This document shows positions 1 through 8,755 of a DNA stretch of 64,000 bases, one piece after another. How positions within the stretch are numbered: the stretch's first letter is position 1; each line of letters opens with the position of its first letter. The translations under genes were made by a program, and so were the position numbers. The stretch is from NCBI GenBank assembly GCA_008363215.1, contig RHKP01000008.1:1-64000 (forward strand), read 5' to 3'. This stretch comes from Cyanobacteria bacterium CYA (GTDB lineage Bacteria; Planctomycetota; Phycisphaerae; Phycisphaerales; UBA1924). The notes beneath the pieces are model-generated. The model saw nothing but the letters and a program-made list of their open reading frames with translations, had not been told where the DNA came from and ran no database searches.

Positions 1-280
1 CGGTGCGTGCCATGCGATAGCGATAGTCGACGCGCCCCACCGAGAAGCCCTCGGGTGCGTACGGCGGATAAAACCGCGGACCCTCGTCCTGGTTCACCGC
101 CCGATTGCCGGGGTCGCCGATGACGACGAAATCATGCCCGTAGTCCGGCACCGGCCCGGCAAGGGCCGCCGTTGTGGCCAGGGTCGAGCCCGCCAACGCG
201 ACCAATGCCCGCGCCGAAGACAGCGTGGGCATGCCACCCGACGTCCGGACGCACCAATTGCCAATCGACGCAAACGACAT
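1..280 (-). CDS. Formylglycine-generating-enzyme (SUMF1)-like exported protein, 5' part only
   Basis: The gene runs off the left edge, so only about 93 N-terminal codons are present. The ATG at 280 has a strong Shine-Dalgarno GGAGG (287-291) six bases upstream. An alanine-rich export signal covers roughly residues 17-42 (from an internal Met, ending ...TTAALAG). It is followed by DFVVIGDPGNRAVN and later GRVDYRYRMAR. The pattern of GDPGN, then a Y-x-Y-R-M stretch just before the missing catalytic region, is how many planctomycete SUMF1-domain proteins begin. Those usually end in a PEP-CTERM tail, which cannot be checked here. The family relation is inferred from this short stretch. Enzymatic function is not shown, because many such proteins lack the active-site cysteines. 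Confidence 0.6.
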   Translation of the reverse strand, partial: MSFASIGNWCVRTSGGMPTLSSARALVALAGSTLATTAALAGPVPDYGHDFVVIGDPGNRAVNQDEGPRFYPPYAPEGFSVGRVDYRYRMART

Positions 281-290
281 CACACACCTC

Positions 291-307
291 CCAGGTATGG
301 AACCTGG
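291..307 (-). promoter_or_regulatory. Inverted repeat abutting the Shine-Dalgarno of the SUMF1-like gene
   Basis: CCAGGT-ATGGA-ACCTGG forms a perfect 6-bp inverted repeat with a 5-nt loop. On the minus strand its last GG forms part of the GGAGG ribosome-binding site. It could be an operator or an RNA hairpin limiting ribosome access. Nothing else in the 281-518 spacer is recognisable except another short inverted repeat, GAGCGCTTCGGCGCTC, near 317-333. Confidence 0.35.
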
Positions 308-518
308 AACCCGGGCGAGCGCTTCGGCGCTCGTCACACGGGCGGGACGCCCGGCCCGGCCGCCACCGTCTGTCCGCGACGGCATGGTCCAAAGCGAATG
401 CCGACCATGACCAATCAACAGTGTGCCACACGCTTGCTACGTGACCAAGGCATTTCGGACTTGGGAGACTCAATTCCCAGGCCATCCAGCATTCGGCGCC
501 ATGCGACCAGACACTGCT

Positions 519-1472
519 TCACTCCCAGAACTTCCACGCCCTCCCGTCCTGCAACGCGGCATGGGGCACAAGCGTCTGGCGGATCAGCAGCGCCAGGGCG
601 TTCAGTCCCTCGCCCGTGTGGGCGGAAACGAGCGCATCGTGGTTCCACGCGGGGATGCCAGCGTCGGCACGCAGCGCCACCCGCAGGTGCGGACGCTCCG
701 TCGCCAACGGCTCGTGCGTCGCGTCGCCGCAGCACAGCACAAGGTCCGCCTCTGCGGCCAGTCCGCGCGCGATCGCGACCGCCTCGGCCACCAGCGCATC
801 GGGCTCGCCCTCGGCGAGCCCGGGCGCGTCGAGCATGCGCACCGCCAGTCCGTCCAGCAGCACCGTCGCCCCCACCGCGTCGCGCGTCGTGCCGGGCATG
901 TCGGCCACCAGCCCCACCTGCTCACGCGCCAGCGCGTTGAGCAGCGTCGACTTGCCGATGTTCGGCGCCCCCCAGATCACCACCAGCGGCGCATGGAGCA
1001 ATCGGCGCAGCACCGCTGCGTCGGCCAGCCCTTCGCCGGCCCGATGGCAGCGCCACCGCGCCGGCTGCTGGAGCAGGAGATCGACCGCGCGCGGGCTGAC
1101 CACGTGCGACAGGGCTTCCAGCATCCTTGCCTCGATTTCGTTGCGTGCCTCGGGCCACGCGCCTCGCCAATCCGCCCGGCTTGACCAGTCCACCTCTGCG
1201 TGCTCACACAACCCGTGCGCACGCAGACGCGCGCCCAGCGCCGCCAGCACGCCGAGCCCCCCATGCACACACAGGTCGGCCGTCTCGTGCGTCCAGCGCA
1301 CCACCAGTCCGCGATCGATCCCGAGAATGTCAACCAGATGCGCCGAGCCGATCGGAGCCGGATCCAGTCGCAGCGTCCGGAGAACCTCGTCGAGATCGTC
1401 GCCGCTCAGACGCACGACCGCGATCGCGCCCGGCGCGTGACGCGGAGTCTGGATCGACCAGGAGACACTCAT
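519..1472 (-). CDS. Degenerate MnmE (TrmE)-like GTPase
   Basis: The 317-residue protein has the order of MnmE, the tRNA-uridine-modification GTPase. An N-terminal TrmE-like part contains GAIAVVRLSG (about residue 15) and VHGG (69-72), a helical middle follows, and then a G domain. The G1 loop is GAPNIGKS (168-175), G2 is TTRD (195-198) and G3 is DAPG (215-218). It is about 130 residues shorter than usual MnmE. No clear G4 NKxD is visible, and the C-terminus ends in KFWE instead of the conserved CIGK-type tail whose cysteine is needed for modification. It lies 57 bp downstream of coaX on the same strand, probably in one transcript. It may be a lineage-specific paralogue with another role; the true mnmE may lie elsewhere. 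Confidence 0.72.
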   Translation of the reverse strand: MSVSWSIQTPRHAPGAIAVVRLSGDDLDEVLRTLRLDPAPIGSAHLVDILGIDRGLVVRWTHETADLCVHGGLGVLAALGARLRAHGLCEHAEVDWSSRADWRGAWPEARNEIEARMLEALSHVVSPRAVDLLLQQPARWRCHRAGEGLADAAVLRRLLHAPLVVIWGAPNIGKSTLLNALAREQVGLVADMPGTTRDAVGATVLLDGLAVRMLDAPGLAEGEPDALVAEAVAIARGLAAEADLVLCCGDATHEPLATERPHLRVALRADAGIPAWNHDALVSAHTGEGLNALALLIRQTLVPHAALQDGRAWKFWE

Positions 1473-1529
1473 ACTCGGCTCAACCGCTCCCTCACGGTCG
1501 CGGCTCGTGGAATGCAGGGTGACGCGATG

Positions 1530-2321
1530 TCATTCGTCGCCATCGGTTTCGGCCAGTTGGCGCGCGACGCACTCGTGCATGCCGATCAAAGTGAGATCGG
1601 GGACGATGTGCTCGATGATGCCGTCCTCTTCTTCGAGCAGCGGCGCGTCGCCGCCGGTGGCGATGACCTGCGGGTAGGCGCCGTAATAGTCGGCACAACG
1701 TTCGACCTGCGCCCGCACGCCGCCGCGCAGGGCCGCCAGCACTCCGAGCGTCATCGCGTGAGCGGTGTCCTTGCCCAGCGGGCCCCGGTCGGCGTCCGGA
1801 GGCAGGAACTCGATGCTGGGCAGCGCGGCTGTAAACTCGTGCATTGCGCGGAGCATCATCCGCAACCCCGGGAAGATCACTCCCCCGTGAAAGGCGCCCT
1901 GGCCGTCGATGAAGTCGACGGTAACCGCCGTACCCGCATCGACGATGACGCACGCCTGGTTCGTGCGCGCGTGCGCGGCAATGGCGTTGAGCCACCGGTC
2001 CTGCCCGACTGTGCCTGCCTGATCGAGCGAGTGCTGAATCGGAATGGTCACATCGCGCCCGATCCGGTCGGGGAAGACCCCCCGGGTCAGTTCACCGACC
2101 ATGCCCGCCACCCGTTCGGCCACCGCATCATTGACCGATGCGAGCACGGCGTAGGTATGGGAGGTATCCGAGCCGAGCAGCCGCGTGAGCAACCCCCGCA
2201 GTTCGGGTTCGTCGGCATTGACCGAGGCGGCAGACTCGACCAGTTGGCCGCCCGCAAAGATCCCCGCGCGGGTGCGCGTGTTCCCCACTGATATCGTCAG
2301 CACGCGGTTCGTTTGATCCAT
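1530..2321 (-). CDS. coaX: Type III pantothenate kinase
   Basis: Catalyses ATP-dependent phosphorylation of pantothenate, the first step to coenzyme A, in the cytoplasm. The family core is clear: DRWLNAIAAHA followed by VIVDAGTAVTVDF and GGVIFPGLRMM, matching the G-x-D-R, D-A-G-T-A and G-G-x-I-x-P-G motifs of CoaX. The start was placed at the ATG at 2321 (MDQTNRVLTI...), because this puts the phosphate loop at the usual distance from the N-terminus. An ATG at 2363 would add 14 residues and nearly touch the divergent gene. Oddity: the first loop reads ISVGNTRT, with serine where the family has a metal-binding aspartate (D-x-G-N-T). panB of the same pathway lies 37 kb away. Confidence 0.85.
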   Translation of the reverse strand: MDQTNRVLTISVGNTRTRAGIFAGGQLVESAASVNADEPELRGLLTRLLGSDTSHTYAVLASVNDAVAERVAGMVGELTRGVFPDRIGRDVTIPIQHSLDQAGTVGQDRWLNAIAAHARTNQACVIVDAGTAVTVDFIDGQGAFHGGVIFPGLRMMLRAMHEFTAALPSIEFLPPDADRGPLGKDTAHAMTLGVLAALRGGVRAQVERCADYYGAYPQVIATGGDAPLLEEEDGIIEHIVPDLTLIGMHECVARQLAETDGDE

Positions 2322-2351
2322 GCGTGGACGGTAGCCCCCTGAACCAATGAC

Positions 2352-2357
2352 TACACT
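2352..2357 (+). promoter_or_regulatory. -10-like TACACT
   Basis: TACACT ends 17 nt before the ATG at 2375, so the predicted leader is about 10 nt. No convincing -35 box is seen. The same hexamer recurs upstream of several other starts in this window. Confidence 0.4.
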
Positions 2358-2374
2358 GCGCAAGACCCGATGGA

Positions 2375-3400
2375 ATGAGTATGTTCACCTGCATCATCGA
2401 CCCGGCCCTGGAACGCGTCCAGGTGGGAACCATGCGGTTTCCCCTCGGCGTCTATCCCGTTGAGCCCATCGACCCCACCCAGGGCTATGCCGTCGAGTTC
2501 GAGGCCGCCGACGGCGCCGAGGACGGTTCGGACCTTGAAGAGTGGCCAGACCGGTACGTGTACGACATCGTGATCTCGATTGATCGCCTGCCGACGCTGC
2601 TGTTGCAGTTGCTGGCGTTGATGCCGCCGCGGGTGTTTCCGATCCTGGACTTCATCGGACATGACGAGTTCCGCGAGATTGATCCGTACATCTCTTATGA
2701 GCAGTTGGGGATGGACCAACTGATCGACGGAACCCGCCAGTTTGAGGGGTTTTTCTACGAGGATGGCATGTGCGGGTTCGGCGCCATGTCGGAGGAACCC
2801 TTTTTCTACCTGTTTGTGGATGAGCACAAGATTCTGACGATTCGGGTCGAGCCCGATCTCAAGCCCAAGGTGGACAAACTGTTGGAATCTTTCGAACTGG
2901 AGCAGACCACCGAGCCGGTGGGGGTGGACACCGTGGCCCACGAGCATCGGTCCGTGCTGATGATCCCGCAGGGCAGCACCAGCGTGCTGGCGGCCGAAGA
3001 AATCGTCGGACACCTGCGACAGGAGTGGAGGCTGACGCTCAACGTCGATCCGGAGTCGAACGTCGACGACGAAGGGCAGGAGTTGGGAGTGACGGCGTGG
3101 CGGGCGGTCGTGCGGTGCGATGAGGAGGAGGATGGAACTCCCCGGTACCGCGAGATTTACCTCTGGGCGGGCAGTCTGTCGCAGGCCGAAACGCTGGCGA
3201 TGAGCGCGTGCGAGGCCCCGGATCCGGAGGGTCCGGAAGAGGACGGGGCGGAGTGGCTGGAGGTGGCCATTCTGGCGCTGGATCGGCTCGGGGAGGACCG
3301 GCTTCGGGAGGCGTTGTCCGGGAGCGGGGTGGACGTTGGCCCGGCGATTCGCGCCCGCACGCCGCGGGTGATTCATGCCCAGTGGTTGGCGGCGAGTTGA
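2375..3400 (+). CDS. Conserved-looking acidic protein of unknown function
   Basis: The 341-residue protein is rich in Asp/Glu and has no signal peptide, membrane segment or recognisable catalytic motif. It is therefore probably cytoplasmic. The N-terminal half (residues 1-180) is mixed alpha/beta-like with many aromatic residues (for example EGFFYEDGMCGFGAM). The C-terminal half begins after about residue 185 with HEHRSVLMIPQGSTSVLAAEE. The ATG start lies downstream of a -10-like TACACT. It is divergent from coaX with about 50 bp between the starts. Codon use (high GC at third positions) matches its neighbours, supporting a real gene. I do not recognise the family. Confidence 0.7.
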   Translation: MSMFTCIIDPALERVQVGTMRFPLGVYPVEPIDPTQGYAVEFEAADGAEDGSDLEEWPDRYVYDIVISIDRLPTLLLQLLALMPPRVFPILDFIGHDEFREIDPYISYEQLGMDQLIDGTRQFEGFFYEDGMCGFGAMSEEPFFYLFVDEHKILTIRVEPDLKPKVDKLLESFELEQTTEPVGVDTVAHEHRSVLMIPQGSTSVLAAEEIVGHLRQEWRLTLNVDPESNVDDEGQELGVTAWRAVVRCDEEEDGTPRYREIYLWAGSLSQAETLAMSACEAPDPEGPEEDGAEWLEVAILALDRLGEDRLREALSGSGVDVGPAIRARTPRVIHAQWLAAS

Positions 3401-3763
3401 GGGGACAGAGGGAACCGCGGGGCGTTTGGGATCGAAGCGGATGGACACGGTGGGCTTTGGGAGCGGCCCCGCATCCGCTCCGAGGAGGCCCGGGCAGGCA
3501 CCACGACGATTTGCGAAGACGGGCTGCAGAGCGTATCTTCCGCAGAGGCGGGAACGAGGGCGCACCCGCACACGCAAGGACCACTGACCGGCGTAAAGGC
3601 GGAAGCAGGATCGCTGTCTGGAAGCAAGGGCGGCGCTACACTGCGGGCCTCTCACCCGGGAAGGGGCGGGATTCGAGCCCGGGACGATGCAGAAGGCATT
3701 CCCGGCAGGACGAACGAAGGGCGAGACTGTCGGATCAATCGGCCATCTCAGATGGAGAACGAG
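3401..3763 (+). other. 363-bp spacer with a -10-like site
   Basis: No coding region with host-like codon use is visible. A -10-like TACACT lies at 3637-3642 without a good -35 box. If used, it would give the following secretin gene a leader of about 115 nt. A GGATTCGAGCCC stretch near 3667 resembles a tRNA T-loop, but no tRNA folds around it. Confidence 0.4.
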
Positions 3764-6700
3764 ATGCGAAGCATGGGAAACAGAACTGTTCGGTCGCTTC
3801 TGGTTGCCGCGGCGGCGTTTGCGCTGCCGGGCGCAATGACGTTTTCGGCCAGGGCGGCAGAGCCTGAGAGCGCATCGGTCTCTCCGGCCCGGGCGCTGGA
3901 CCGCGCCGCCGAACTGGCCAGTGCGGGCAAGTTGATCCAGGCACGCAACATGATCGACACGGTGCTGACCTCGCAGCGAGCGACGCTGAGCGACGAAGAG
4001 CACCGCCGGGTGTTCAGCCTGATCGGGCAGATCGAGATGGGACTGCGAGGCCTGTCTGCCACCGAGGTGAACCTTCAGAAGGCCGAGGCTGCACTGATCG
4101 TCGGCGACCTGCGTTCGGCCGAGGCGCACGCAAACAGCGTGATCGTGTCGAAGGTATCTTCTGAGAGCGAGAAGGTCTCGGCCCGGGCCATCGAGCGGAT
4201 GGTTCAGGAGCGTCGCGCGGACCTGACGCCGCGGATCAAGATGGACCTGAGCACCGCCGTCGATGACTTTGCCGCAGGCAACTACGCCCGGGCGAAGATG
4301 AAACTGGACGGCGTGATGATGTCCGGCGTGGAACTGAGCGCCGGCGAACGCGGGCTGCTCGAGGAGTATCGCGGCAAACTGTCCGACATGGCGGCCGCGA
4401 CCGGCGACATGAGCCTGGGCTCTTTCCCGGCGATGGACGAGAAGACAGACTGGCTGCTGCAGGAGGGTCAGCCGGCCGGGCAGCCTCAGTCGCAGCCGAC
4501 GACCGACCCGATCCAGGAGTCGCAGCGGAACGAGGCGATGCGGATTCTCGCCGAGGCCGATCAGGCCTTTCGCGACGGGCGCTATGCCGAGGCCCAGACG
4601 AAGTACAACCGGCTTCTGTCGCAGTTCGGGGGGTTCCTCTCGGCCGAGGATCTGGACCACGTCGAGCAGCAGGCGACAAGCGCCGCGCTGCAACTGGGGC
4701 GTCAGCCCGGCGCCAACGTGCTGGGTGAGACACAGCAATCGCTCGATCTCATCCGCGAGCGGGCACGGGCGCTGTTCGCCAGCCAGATGGAGCAGTTGAA
4801 GGCGTCGCTGGCTTCGGGTGACTTCTCAGCGGCGGCCCTGTCAGGCGGAGAGGCTCGCCTGACCGCCCAGCGGCATCGCAACGTGCTGCCGGAGGAGGAA
4901 TACCAGGGCATGCTCGATGAGGCCGCGCAGTGGCTCTCGCAGGTTGAGCAGGCCCGCAGTTCGGCGGAAATCGCCGAGCGTGAGCGGATCGAGCGCGAAC
5001 TGGCGGCGTTGCAGTCGCTGCGTGACGACGAGCAGCGTGCCGAGCGGCAGCGGCTGATCAACGAGAACATCTCTCGCGTGCGGGCGCTGCAACTTGAGCA
5101 GAAGTACGACGAAGCGTTGCAGGTGGTCGACCAGATCCTGGCGCTTGACCCGCTCAACCCCGCCGGTCTCCTGCTGCGTGACGTGCTGGAAGACACGAAG
5201 ATCTACCGCACCTACTACACCATCCAGCGCGACAAGGCGCTCAGTTACGCTCACCAGACCAATCAGAACGAAGAGGCCCTGATCGCGCCCGAGACCATCA
5301 TCGGCTACCCGTCGGACTGGCCTCAGATCAGTTTCAAGCGCGGCGAGCCCATGCAGTTCTCCGAGTCGGCCGTCAACCGCGCGGTCCTTGCGACGATGCA
5401 GGAAAAACGCATCCCCGTCAACTTCTCCGACCACGCCTTCGGCGACGTACTCCAGTTCTATGAGCAGGTCTCCGGGCTGAACATGGACATCGACTGGGAG
5501 TCGCTGGAACTGATCGGTGTCGACCGCGAAAGCCCGGTGACGCTCAACCTGACCAACGTGACCCTCGAGACAGTGCTCGATCGCGTGCTGGCCAAGGTAT
5601 CGGATCCTGACATCCCGGCCGGCTGGGCAGTCAATGACGGCATCCTGACCATCGCGTCAGACGAAGTGCTGCGCCGCAACACACTGCTCGAGATCTACGA
5701 CATCCGCGACCTGCTGATCGACATCCCCGACTACACCAACGCACCCCAGTTCGACCTCAACTCGGCGTTCCAGAACTCCGGTGGCGGGCGAGGCGGCGGC
5801 GGCGGCGGCGGCGGGCGCAGCCCCTTCCAGCAGACCGGGCAGGGACCGGGCCAGCAGCAGGGCGAACGCCGCACCCGCGAAGAAATGATCGACGAAATCG
5901 TCGACATCATCACCTCGAACGTCGACTACGACGGGTGGCAGGAGAACGGCGGTGAGACCGGCTCGATCCGCGAGTTCAACGGCAACCTCATCATCAGCAA
6001 CACGCCGCGGAACCACCGGGCCATCATCGGGCTGCTGCGAAAACTGCGCGAGGTCCGCGCGCTGCAGATCAGCGTCGAGGCCCGCTTCCTGCTCGTCTCG
6101 CAGGACTACTTCGAGCAGATCGGTTTCGACCTGGACGTCTACTTCAACGCCGACAACAACGAGTTCCAGATCGCCCGCACGCTCGACCCCAGCCTGCTCC
6201 CCTCGGACTACTTCGACCCGGAAACCGGGCGCCTGCGTCGTCGCGTCGGGTCTGGAAACTTTGACCTCGACGGCGACGGGACCATCGGCCCGGTCGGCGA
6301 TCAGGGCGAGGACGGCGACTTCGTCCCGGTGTTCTCCCCAGGCACGCAGGGCGATGACTGGTCGCTCATCAGCGGGTCGCAGAACTCCTTCGACCTGACC
6401 AATCTGCTCAGCCAGGGCAGCACGTTCGCCAGCCAGATTCTCGGTGCCGCCCCGGCGCTGGGCGTCTCCGGTCAGTTCCTCGACGACATTCAGGTCGACT
6501 TCCTGATCGAGGCGACTCAGGCCGACCGGCGATCGGTCAGTTTGAATGCTCCTCGCCTGACCTTCACCAACGGGCAGACGGCCAACATCTTTGTCACCAG
6601 CCAGCGGGCGTACGTTTCTGACCTCGAACCGGTGACCAGCCAGGGGTCGGTGGCGTTCGACCCGGTGATCGACGTAATCAACGACGGCGTGACGCTGCTG

Positions 6701-7138
6701 GTGGACGGCGTGGTCTCGGCCGACCGTCGCTATGTCACGCTCAACGTGGTGGCCAACGTCTCGCAGTTGGTCGACCTGCTGCCCTACGAGACGACGGGCG
6801 GCGCCGCGGGCGGCGGCGGGCTGGGCGGCGGCGACGCGGCGACGGCCCAGGGCGTCATCCAGCAGCCCATCGTGGCCGTCACCGGCGTCAGCACCACAGT
6901 GACGGTGCCCGATCAGGGCACGATCATGCTGGGCGGGCAGCGCCTGGTGTCGGAACTGCAGGTCGAAACCGGCGTGCCGGTGCTCAGCAAGATTCCGATC
7001 CTCAGCCGCTTCTTCTCCAACCGCGTCGACTCGAAGGAAGAGCAGACGCTGCTCATCCTCATCAAGCCGACGATCCTGATCCAGAACGAGCAGGAAGAGG
7101 ACAACTTCCCCGGTCTGCTCGACGCCCTGGGCGGGTGA
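3764..7138 (+). CDS. TPR-secretin (PulD/GspD-like outer-membrane secretin)
   Basis: Predicted outer-membrane secretin of a type II secretion or type IV pilus-like system, about 1124 residues. The ATG at 3764 is preferred over the one at 3752, because GGAG at 3754-3757 is then a properly spaced ribosome-binding site. An export signal ends near ...FSARAAE. A long helical, TPR-like region (about residues 40-500) follows, containing heptad-like coiled-coil stretches near 390-440. An STN-like segment lies near 548-590 (IPVNFSDHAFGDVL). A glycine-rich linker lies near 675-685. The C-terminal secretin core has the signature VPDQGTIMLGG (about 1048), then GVPVLSKIPILSRFFSN and a closing LLILIKPTILI. 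Such TPR-fused secretins are typical of planctomycetes. The FHA-GspE ATPase at 61567-63219 could serve the same machine (inference). Confidence 0.88.
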   Translation: MRSMGNRTVRSLLVAAAAFALPGAMTFSARAAEPESASVSPARALDRAAELASAGKLIQARNMIDTVLTSQRATLSDEEHRRVFSLIGQIEMGLRGLSATEVNLQKAEAALIVGDLRSAEAHANSVIVSKVSSESEKVSARAIERMVQERRADLTPRIKMDLSTAVDDFAAGNYARAKMKLDGVMMSGVELSAGERGLLEEYRGKLSDMAAATGDMSLGSFPAMDEKTDWLLQEGQPAGQPQSQPTTDPIQESQRNEAMRILAEADQAFRDGRYAEAQTKYNRLLSQFGGFLSAEDLDHVEQQATSAALQLGRQPGANVLGETQQSLDLIRERARALFASQMEQLKASLASGDFSAAALSGGEARLTAQRHRNVLPEEEYQGMLDEAAQWLSQVEQARSSAEIAERERIERELAALQSLRDDEQRAERQRLINENISRVRALQLEQKYDEALQVVDQILALDPLNPAGLLLRDVLEDTKIYRTYYTIQRDKALSYAHQTNQNEEALIAPETIIGYPSDWPQISFKRGEPMQFSESAVNRAVLATMQEKRIPVNFSDHAFGDVLQFYEQVSGLNMDIDWESLELIGVDRESPVTLNLTNVTLETVLDRVLAKVSDPDIPAGWAVNDGILTIASDEVLRRNTLLEIYDIRDLLIDIPDYTNAPQFDLNSAFQNSGGGRGGGGGGGGRSPFQQTGQGPGQQQGERRTREEMIDEIVDIITSNVDYDGWQENGGETGSIREFNGNLIISNTPRNHRAIIGLLRKLREVRALQISVEARFLLVSQDYFEQIGFDLDVYFNADNNEFQIARTLDPSLLPSDYFDPETGRLRRRVGSGNFDLDGDGTIGPVGDQGEDGDFVPVFSPGTQGDDWSLISGSQNSFDLTNLLSQGSTFASQILGAAPALGVSGQFLDDIQVDFLIEATQADRRSVSLNAPRLTFTNGQTANIFVTSQRAYVSDLEPVTSQGSVAFDPVIDVINDGVTLLVDGVVSADRRYVTLNVVANVSQLVDLLPYETTGGAAGGGGLGGGDAATAQGVIQQPIVAVTGVSTTVTVPDQGTIMLGGQRLVSELQVETGVPVLSKIPILSRFFSNRVDSKEEQTLLILIKPTILIQNEQEEDNFPGLLDALGG

Positions 7139-7163
7139 TCGCTGGCTGAAAACAGGCTTGAAC

Positions 7164-7196
7164 GGCCGGGTCCGGCGGGGCCCGGCCATTTCTTTT
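7164..7196 (+). terminator. Rho-independent terminator after the secretin gene
   Basis: GGCCGGG and CCCGGCC flank a 10-nt loop, followed by ATTTCTTTT. It ends the secretin transcript and separates it from the STAS gene. Confidence 0.7.
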
Positions 7197-7264
7197 CCCC
7201 CTCGTGTTGCTATGCTTGTTCTCGGGTCGCCCCAGGCCCGGCGTTTTCCCTCCGGAGGCACTTG

Positions 7265-7624
7265 ATGGCCAGCCCCGAGTCACGACTTCGAATCACCAGC
7301 CGCGACAATGTCACGCTCGTTGAGTTCATGGATCGCAATATCCTCGACGAGATGAACGTGCAGGCGATCGGGGAGGAGATCGGTGCGCTGGTCGAGGGCG
7401 CCTCACGCCCCCGGATGCTCATCAGTTTCGCCAACGTCGACCACCTGACCTCGGCCGCTCTGGGGGCCCTCATCACCGTACGGAACAAGGTCAAGGCCAA
7501 GAACGGCGAACTGAAACTGGCCGACATCGACCCTCAGATTCACGAGGTTTTCGAGATCACGCGTCTGACCGGGCTGTTCGATATCCACCCCACCAGCCAG
7601 GATGCAATGAAATCGTTTGCGTAG
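7265..7624 (+). CDS. STAS-domain anti-sigma factor antagonist
   Basis: A 119-residue single STAS domain, the SpoIIAA/RsbV type, which in its unphosphorylated form binds an anti-sigma kinase and frees a regulator. The motif HLTSAALGALI (about residues 61-71) aligns with the phosphorylation-site region of the family, where the serine is modified by the partner kinase. The ATG at 7265 has GGAGG at 7254-7258; the TTG three bases upstream is not needed. A -10-like TATGCT lies at 7211-7216. The HATPase gene follows 15 bp later, so the two form a partner-switching pair. The controlled sigma factor or output protein is not in the window. Confidence 0.88.
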   Translation: MASPESRLRITSRDNVTLVEFMDRNILDEMNVQAIGEEIGALVEGASRPRMLISFANVDHLTSAALGALITVRNKVKAKNGELKLADIDPQIHEVFEITRLTGLFDIHPTSQDAMKSFA

Positions 7625-7639
7625 TCGCCCACACCAACC

Positions 7640-8065
7640 ATGAGTGACGCGCACCGGCGATTTCACGACGTGGTGACCCTGCACCGCAATCGAGGCGAGA
7701 TCGAACGGCTCTCCGACGCGATTCTGGCCGCCGCAGAACGCTGTGGGTTCACCAAGGCCTCGCGGTTTGCCATCAGGCTCGCGTTTGAGGAGGCGGTGAC
7801 CAACGCCTTCCACCATGGACACGCGCATCTCCCCGGTGAGCCGATCGAGGTGGAGTATGAGGTCGCCCCCGAACAGGTGAGCATGTCGGTGACGGATCGC
7901 GGACCAGGGTTTCGTCCCGAGGACGTACCCGACCCGACGCTGGAAGAGAACCTGGCCAATCCGAACGGGCGGGGGCTGATGCTCATGCGGACGTACATGT
8001 CCGCTGTGTTCTTCAACGAGCGGGGAAACCGCGTGACGATGATCTATCGGCGTCCGGGTGCGTAG
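7640..8065 (+). CDS. RsbW/SpoIIAB-type anti-sigma regulatory kinase
   Basis: A 141-residue HATPase_c protein. The N box is EEAVTNAFHHG (about 53-63), the G1 box DRGPGF (about 91-96) and the G2-like box GRGLMLM (about 113-119). This is the fold of serine kinases that phosphorylate STAS antagonists and sequester sigma factors. It starts 15 bp after the STAS gene, and the order antagonist-kinase matches rsbV-rsbW and spoIIAA-spoIIAB. No sigma gene follows; the next gene is an Fe-S carrier. Confidence 0.88.
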   Translation: MSDAHRRFHDVVTLHRNRGEIERLSDAILAAAERCGFTKASRFAIRLAFEEAVTNAFHHGHAHLPGEPIEVEYEVAPEQVSMSVTDRGPGFRPEDVPDPTLEENLANPNGRGLMLMRTYMSAVFFNERGNRVTMIYRRPGA

Positions 8066-8150
8066 GTACAGTGGGCCGGTGCGGCGCCCGCCTGGGCTGC
8101 CATAGGATTGCCCGGCTCATCAAACACACAGACGCGGGGGTTTTGCCGAG

Positions 8151-8504
8151 ATGACGACCCAGACGACGACCAATCCAATCACCGTGACCGAGTCGGCCGC
8201 CCGAGAGATCAAGTCCATCATCGCGCAGCAGGAACTGGCCGCAGACAAGGTCCGCCTGCGTGTGGGCGTCAAGGGCGGCGGGTGCTCCGGGTTCAGTTAC
8301 GTGCTCGACCTGACCGAGCATCAGAAGGACACCGACGAGCAGTTCGAGGTGCAAGGGATCACCTTGATCTGTGACCCGCACAGCCTGCTGTACCTGAACG
8401 GAACCGTGATCGACTTCAAGGACGAGATCATGGGGCGGGGATTCGTGTTCCAGAACCCCAACGCGACGAGCACCTGCGGCTGCGGGTCGAGTTTCAACGT
8501 CTGA
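8151..8504 (+). CDS. Iron-sulfur cluster insertion protein (HesB/IscA/ErpA type)
   Basis: A 117-residue A-type carrier that binds and passes on Fe-S clusters in the cytoplasm. The three conserved cysteines are visible: one in GGGCSGFSY (about residue 44) and two in the C-terminal CGCGSSF. Length and layout (a short N-terminal tail, then ITVTESAAREIKSII) fit ErpA/IscA well. The sequence does not tell the two apart, so no symbol is given. A -10-like TAGGAT lies near 8103. Nothing else of the isc or suf systems is adjacent; the desulfurase-like gene is at 42344. Confidence 0.88.
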   Translation: MTTQTTTNPITVTESAAREIKSIIAQQELAADKVRLRVGVKGGGCSGFSYVLDLTEHQKDTDEQFEVQGITLICDPHSLLYLNGTVIDFKDEIMGRGFVFQNPNATSTCGCGSSFNV

Positions 8505-8755
8505 GGTTCCGGCGCGGAGGTTTGACCGTCCCCTGAAATGGCGATACGCTGCCCGGGCCGAACCCCGAAAGGGGCGGTCTATGTCGAATTTTGCTTGGCA
8601 GGGGGCGCGGAAACTGGTAATCTGAGCAAGTCACCCGGGGGGGAGTGGGTGTAGAGGGCGCGTTGCTCTCCTGGGGTTGGTGTGTAGGCGTGCAATCGGG
8701 CGGACCAGGCCTTGGAGGCTTGGACGATGCCCGCGATGCCGATGGAAGGGACTCC

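Noticed and set aside
3660-3690. T-loop-like GGATTCGAGCCC as part of a tRNA
   Set aside because: The flanking bases do not form a T stem, and no acceptor or anticodon arm can be drawn on either strand.
2351-4738. A 795-codon open frame on the minus strand across the acidic protein and secretin genes
   Set aside because: Antisense open frames are common in high-GC DNA. The plus-strand frames have recognisable domains, a signal peptide and Shine-Dalgarno sites; the translated antisense product has no recognisable domain.
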